From: Bradyrhizobiaceae bacterium
GTDB lineage: Bacteria > Pseudomonadota > Alphaproteobacteria > Rhizobiales > Hyphomicrobiaceae
NCBI GenBank assembly: GCA_947475855.1
Contig: CANJPN010000268.1
Coordinates: 1-8,171 of the forward strand
Length of the DNA stretch: 8,171 bases
Direction: 5' to 3'
Under the pieces are notes generated by a model, which did not search any database, was not told the origin of the DNA, and saw only the letters and a list, made by a program, of their open reading frames with translations. Made by a program: the position numbers and the translations under genes. Positions 6,025 to 8,171 of this stretch are shown piece after piece. The number at the start of each line of letters is the position of its first letter. Position 1 is the stretch's first letter.

Positions 6025-6912
6025 ATGAACAAGCTCCCCACAGCCAAGCGCGCCCAAATCCTCGCCATGCTCTGCGAGGGATCGTCCATGCGGTCGATCT
6101 CCCGGATCTGCGACGTGTCGATCAACACCGTCTCCAAGATCCTTGAGGACGCTGGAGCTGTATGCATGGCCTTTCATGACGCCACGGTCCAAGGCGTGAA
6201 GGCCAAGCGCGTGCAGGTCGATGAAATCTGGAGCTTCACCTACGCCAAGCAGAAGAACGTCGGCACGGCCAAGGCTGCACCGGAGCGCGCTGGCGATACA
6301 TGGACATGGACGGCGTTGGATGCCGACAGCAAGCTGATCGTGCAGTGGTACGTCGGGGATCGCGACGGCGAGACAGCAAAGTACTTCATCAACGATCTCG
6401 CCAGCCGCCTCGCCAACCGCGTGCAACTCACCAGCGATGGCCTCAAGGCGTATCTCGAAGCCGTTGAAGGTGCCTTCGGTGCCGACGTGGACTATGCCCA
6501 ACTTGTGAAGCTCTACGGCGCGTCACCGGAGAGCGCCAAGGGCCGCTACAGCCCCGCCGAATGCACGGGCGCAATCAAGATGCCGGTCGAGGGCAAGCCA
6601 GATCCCAAGCACATCAGCACGAGCCACGTCGAGCGTCAGAACCTCACGATGCGGATGCATATGCGTCGGTTCACTCGTCTGACGAACGGCTTTTCCAAGA
6701 AGTTCGAGAGCCACGTCAACATGGTGGCGCTCTACACCGTGTTCTACAACTTCACGAAGATCCACAAGACTCTTCGGGTGACGCCTGCCATGGCCGCCAG
6801 CATCACCGACAAGCTCATGACGATGGAAGATATCGTAAATCTGATCGATGCCGCATCTGATAAGCCGGAGCGTCCGAAGACCTACAAGAAGCGAAAAGCT
6901 ACGCAGCCTTAG
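6025..6912 (+). CDS. IS1-family-like DDE transposase (295 aa, single ORF)
   Basis: It catalyses movement of the element. The N-terminus (MNKLPTAKRAQILAMLCEGS, then SRICDVSINTVSKIL) is a helix-turn-helix for DNA binding. Catalytic residues fit a DDE triad: D66 in QVDEIWSF, D138 in TSDGLKAY, and E203 in HVERQN. After E203 the stretch LTMRMHMRRFTRLTNGFSKK matches the IS1 InsB signature (ERxNLTxRxxxxR...FS). Unlike classical IS1, which uses an insA/insB frameshift, the protein is made from one frame, as in many alphaproteobacterial IS1-like elements. ATG at 6025 fits homologues (MNKLPT start) and has GGGAG a few bases before it. In-frame ATGs at 6016 and 5956 are possible. The gene looks intact. 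Its last 14 bases overlap the end of tumA on the other strand. Confidence 0.88.
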   Translation: MNKLPTAKRAQILAMLCEGSSMRSISRICDVSINTVSKILEDAGAVCMAFHDATVQGVKAKRVQVDEIWSFTYAKQKNVGTAKAAPERAGDTWTWTALDADSKLIVQWYVGDRDGETAKYFINDLASRLANRVQLTSDGLKAYLEAVEGAFGADVDYAQLVKLYGASPESAKGRYSPAECTGAIKMPVEGKPDPKHISTSHVERQNLTMRMHMRRFTRLTNGFSKKFESHVNMVALYTVFYNFTKIHKTLRVTPAMAASITDKLMTMEDIVNLIDAASDKPERPKTYKKRKATQP

Positions 6913-7294
6913 GTTCTGACTTCTTCTTGGAAAGAAGAGAGAAATCAAAGGTTAGGCTGTCGTAGATGACAGTTGGAACCTTCTTACCGCCCGTCACTAC
7001 AGCAAGCTCAATGAGACCTAGGCTTTCCATTGTGTGCAGCGTTCTAGAAAGGTTCGACTTTGCGCGACCAGAGAGCTTTGCCAACTCAGACATTGATTGC
7101 GGTTGGGTGTTACGGATCATCTCAAGTAGCAACATGTTGCGATCGGTGAGAACCTTCGCCAGAGGCTCAAGCGATGACACCCAATGACGAGGCTCATTGG
7201 AGCTAAACGGCTTACCACGAACAACATCCATCGTTCGCTGCTTGACGTAGTCGCGCGAAGCAATGCCGATGCGTAGTACCCTTGTATCGCTCAC
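6899..7294 (-). CDS. tumA: TumA-type antitoxin, winged-helix DNA-binding protein (131 aa)
   Basis: Residues about 50-112 (DRNMLLLEMIRN, SMSELAKLSGRAKSNLSRTL, HTMESLGLIELAVV) form a MarR/ArsR-like winged helix-turn-helix of the HVO_A0114 type found with TumE-family toxins. The start is GTG at 7294 with GGAGGAGG a few bases upstream, a strong ribosome site. The product would neutralise TumE and repress the pair. The original toxin frame would end in a TGA that overlaps this GTG as GTGA, so the genes were built for coupled translation. It ends by overlapping the transposase tail to tail. TumA/TumE pairs are known from Tn3-family transposons as part of the transposition module; here the pair lies in an IS1-like element. 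The DNA-binding fold is confident, the pairing is based on position and the TumE match. Confidence 0.8.
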   Translation of the reverse strand: MSDTRVLRIGIASRDYVKQRTMDVVRGKPFSSNEPRHWVSSLEPLAKVLTDRNMLLLEMIRNTQPQSMSELAKLSGRAKSNLSRTLHTMESLGLIELAVVTGGKKVPTVIYDSLTFDFSLLSKKKSEPKAA

Positions 7295-7332
7295 TTTATG
7301 CCCTCCTCCTTCAAGATAGATTCAACGTCGGC

Positions 7333-7665
7333 CTAGAAGTCCTCCAGCAGTTTCATGGGCGAATCGAATTCATACACTGAGATCTTGCCTTTGAAGTGTC
7401 TGTGATCGAAGGCAAGCGACCGCGTTCTGGACGGTGATGATGGACCATTTCCGACCCTTGGCTGGTGCGCGTTATCGTACCCAACAATCCGATCGTTTCC
7501 TGGCTTATGCAGCGTCAAGGCGTACTGGATGCCATGCGGGCGCCCGCCGCTCTTCTCGACGACTCTTGCCTTCATGGACACCCAAAATCCTCCACCGACC
7601 TCGGCTGTGACGCCGTGGAGATCGATAAGGGTGGTGATGCCGGTGTCGTCGTCATGGTTGCTCAC
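7333..7665 (-). CDS. tumE: TumE-family toxin, C-terminally truncated by an amber codon
   Basis: The product carries the TumE (DUF6516) pattern: GGGFWVSMKARVVE, RPHGIQYALTLHKP, GYDNAH, DHRHFKGKISVYEFDSPMKL and LLEDF. In this family LLEDF is normally followed by Trp and a helix up to the antitoxin start. Here a TAG (7335-7333) stands in place of the Trp TGG. The frame then continues ADVESILKEEGIK to TGA at 7293-7291, which overlaps the tumA GTG. The last 14 residues are therefore lost, probably by one G-to-A change, and the toxin may be inactive, weakened or rescued by suppression. The start is uncertain: GTG at 7665 gives a family-sized 110 residues, while GTG at 7716 adds 17 residues but would read through the operator. 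Neither has a clear ribosome site. Family match is good; activity unknown. Confidence 0.78.
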   Translation of the reverse strand: MSNHDDDTGITTLIDLHGVTAEVGGGFWVSMKARVVEKSGGRPHGIQYALTLHKPGNDRIVGYDNAHQPRVGNGPSSPSRTRSLAFDHRHFKGKISVYEFDSPMKLLEDF

Positions 7666-7667
7666 AG

Positions 7668-7688
7668 GGTTATCATAGCCTGATAACC
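7668..7688. promoter_or_regulatory. Perfect palindrome, probable TumA operator
   Basis: GGTTATCA (7668-7675), spacer TAGCC, TGATAACC (7681-7688) is a perfect 8-bp inverted repeat. It ends 2 bases upstream of the likely tumE GTG start, between that start and the right end of the element. TA pairs are usually repressed by the antitoxin or TA complex at such sites. TATGAT on the minus strand inside the dyad could serve as a -10 box. Function is inferred from position and symmetry. Confidence 0.5.
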
Positions 7689-7727
7689 GAGAAGTTAAAA
7701 TATACCTATGCAACACGCTGCCGAAAA

Positions 7728-7746
7728 TTCAAACTGAGACACTACC
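7728..7746 (-). repeat. Right terminal inverted repeat (19 bp)
   Basis: Exact reverse complement of the left repeat at 4054-4072. It lies 62 bp upstream of the tumE start. The minus-strand reading frame entering from the right flank stops inside it (TGA at 7731-7729). Confidence 0.85.
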
Positions 7747-8171
7747 AAAATTACTCCGGCGTTGACACATGACAACGCTGATTCCAGATGACCCGTCGGA
7801 ATTGATCAGGACGACCGCACGCCGCCCATCCAATCCGCCCTTCTTGACGGACTTGGGGATCCAGGAGCTGTGGAAAGGCTGAAAACCATCAGCTGCGATC
7901 GCGAGATGTTTGGTGTTGCGAGGAAACAGTTTGTGCGCCTCGTCAGACCAGCCGCGAAAGATATGATAGGGGACCACGCTTGGGCGCGTCCCAGGACGTG
8001 GTGTACGAGGCGGGGGAGGCAAGGGGCCCCGCGGCGTTGCGCGTAGGGAGGCCGTAGGCCGACCGGAGAGCAACGCCGCGGGGCGCCAAAAAAATTTCTT
8101 CCCCGCTGTCCACAACCCCTGAGGGGGCGGTCATGGTCCGAATCACAGATGGCTCGGGTTTGCGACAACCA
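7747..8171. other. Right flank with no convincing gene; possible interrupted minus-strand reading frame
   Basis: About 425 bases right of the element. A minus-strand frame is open from 8115 to 7729. Its last part (from about 7977: YHIFRGWSDEAHKLF, AADGFQPFHSSWIPKS, RRAVVLINSD) reads like protein, but no ATG start or ribosome site precedes it, and it runs through the 8026-8084 hairpin and ends in the terminal repeat. It could be the 3' part of a gene cut by the element. A 37-codon plus-strand frame starting at ATG 7769 is also possible but short. I recognise neither. An imperfect dyad (CGTTGACA, CA, TGACAACG) lies at 7760-7777. Confidence 0.35.
8026..8084. repeat. Perfect 15-bp inverted repeat enclosing a smaller hairpin
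   Basis: GCCCCGCGGCGTTGC (8026-8040) and GCAACGCCGCGGGGC (8070-8084) are exact inverted copies separated by 29 bases. The loop contains a second hairpin, GGCC (8050-8053), GTA, GGCC (8057-8060). A run of seven A follows at 8088-8094. This is the wrong base for a plus-strand terminator, and on the minus strand the T-run comes before the hairpin, so it is not a normal intrinsic terminator. I could not fit it to the attC core motifs. It may be a dispersed palindromic repeat or a DNA-structure site. Confidence 0.6.

Larger units (their letters stand above)
4054..7746. mobile_element. IS1-family-like element of about 3.7 kb with eight genes, two of them in a TA pair (compound or transporter IS)
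   Basis: The two ends carry the same 19 bases, GGTAGTGTCTCAGTTTGAA, in inverted orientation (4054-4072 and 7728-7746). Identity stops abruptly after base 19. One intact IS1-type transposase gene lies inside, together with seven passenger genes: two small plus-strand genes, a minus-strand toxin-like/HTH/DUF6941-like operon, and a TumE/TumA pair. No other copy of the terminal repeat was seen inside the interval, so there is no evidence of a smaller IS nested in it. The flanks do not show an 8-9 bp target duplication (left GGCGCGCG, right AAAATTAC). The element may therefore be old, rearranged, or assembled by recombination between copies. A typical IS1 is under 1 kb, so this is unusually large. 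Confidence 0.75.

Noticed and set aside
8026..8084. Integron attC site or rho-independent terminator
   Set aside because: The arms do not give paired GTTRRRY/RYYYAAC cores, and no U-run follows the hairpin on either strand.
1..8171. CRISPR array, tRNA or rRNA genes
   Set aside because: No regularly spaced direct repeats and no cloverleaf or rRNA-like stretches were seen on either strand.

Overview
The flanking DNA is GC-rich, and the genes fit a proteobacterium, perhaps an alphaproteobacterium or a relative. The evidence is an NADP-linked 2-oxoacid:acceptor oxidoreductase operon of the type known from Azoarcus and Thauera relatives and many rhizobial-type bacteria, plus a single-ORF IS1-like transposase of a kind common in Alphaproteobacteria. 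No rRNA or other taxonomic marker is present, so this placement is inference.

Region 1 (1-3685, minus strand) is a metabolic operon. korC (GltD-like FAD/NADP oxidoreductase with ferredoxin-type iron-sulfur clusters) is followed by korA (fused gamma-alpha subunit of 2-oxoacid:acceptor oxidoreductase, running off the left edge). The 140-bp spacer between them holds two related GC-rich palindromes that look like a REP doublet. Bases 3686-4053 form a gene-free leader.

Region 2 (4054-7746) is bounded by a perfect 19-bp inverted repeat and is best read as one IS1-family-like mobile element of about 3.7 kb with many passenger genes. From left to right it carries: two small overlapping plus-strand genes of unknown function; a minus-strand three-gene operon (putative RelE/HigB-like toxin, XRE-type HTH protein, DUF6941-like protein) whose genes overlap; the plus-strand transposase; and a minus-strand TumE/TumA toxin-antitoxin pair. 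Each toxin gene has a near-perfect or perfect palindrome immediately upstream of its start, as expected for autoregulation by the cognate DNA-binding antitoxin. The passenger operon at about 4600-5900 is clearly more AT-rich than its surroundings. The TumE toxin gene carries an in-frame amber codon exactly where its reading frame would otherwise run on to overlap the TumA start by four bases, so the toxin appears to be recently truncated. No target-site duplication flanks the element.

Region 3 (7747-8171) holds no convincing complete gene. It contains a perfect 15-bp inverted repeat enclosing a smaller hairpin, and a minus-strand open frame that runs into the element's right end.

The most interesting candidate system is the three-gene toxin-like / XRE / DUF6941-like operon carried beside a second toxin-antitoxin pair and the transposase in one IS1-like element.
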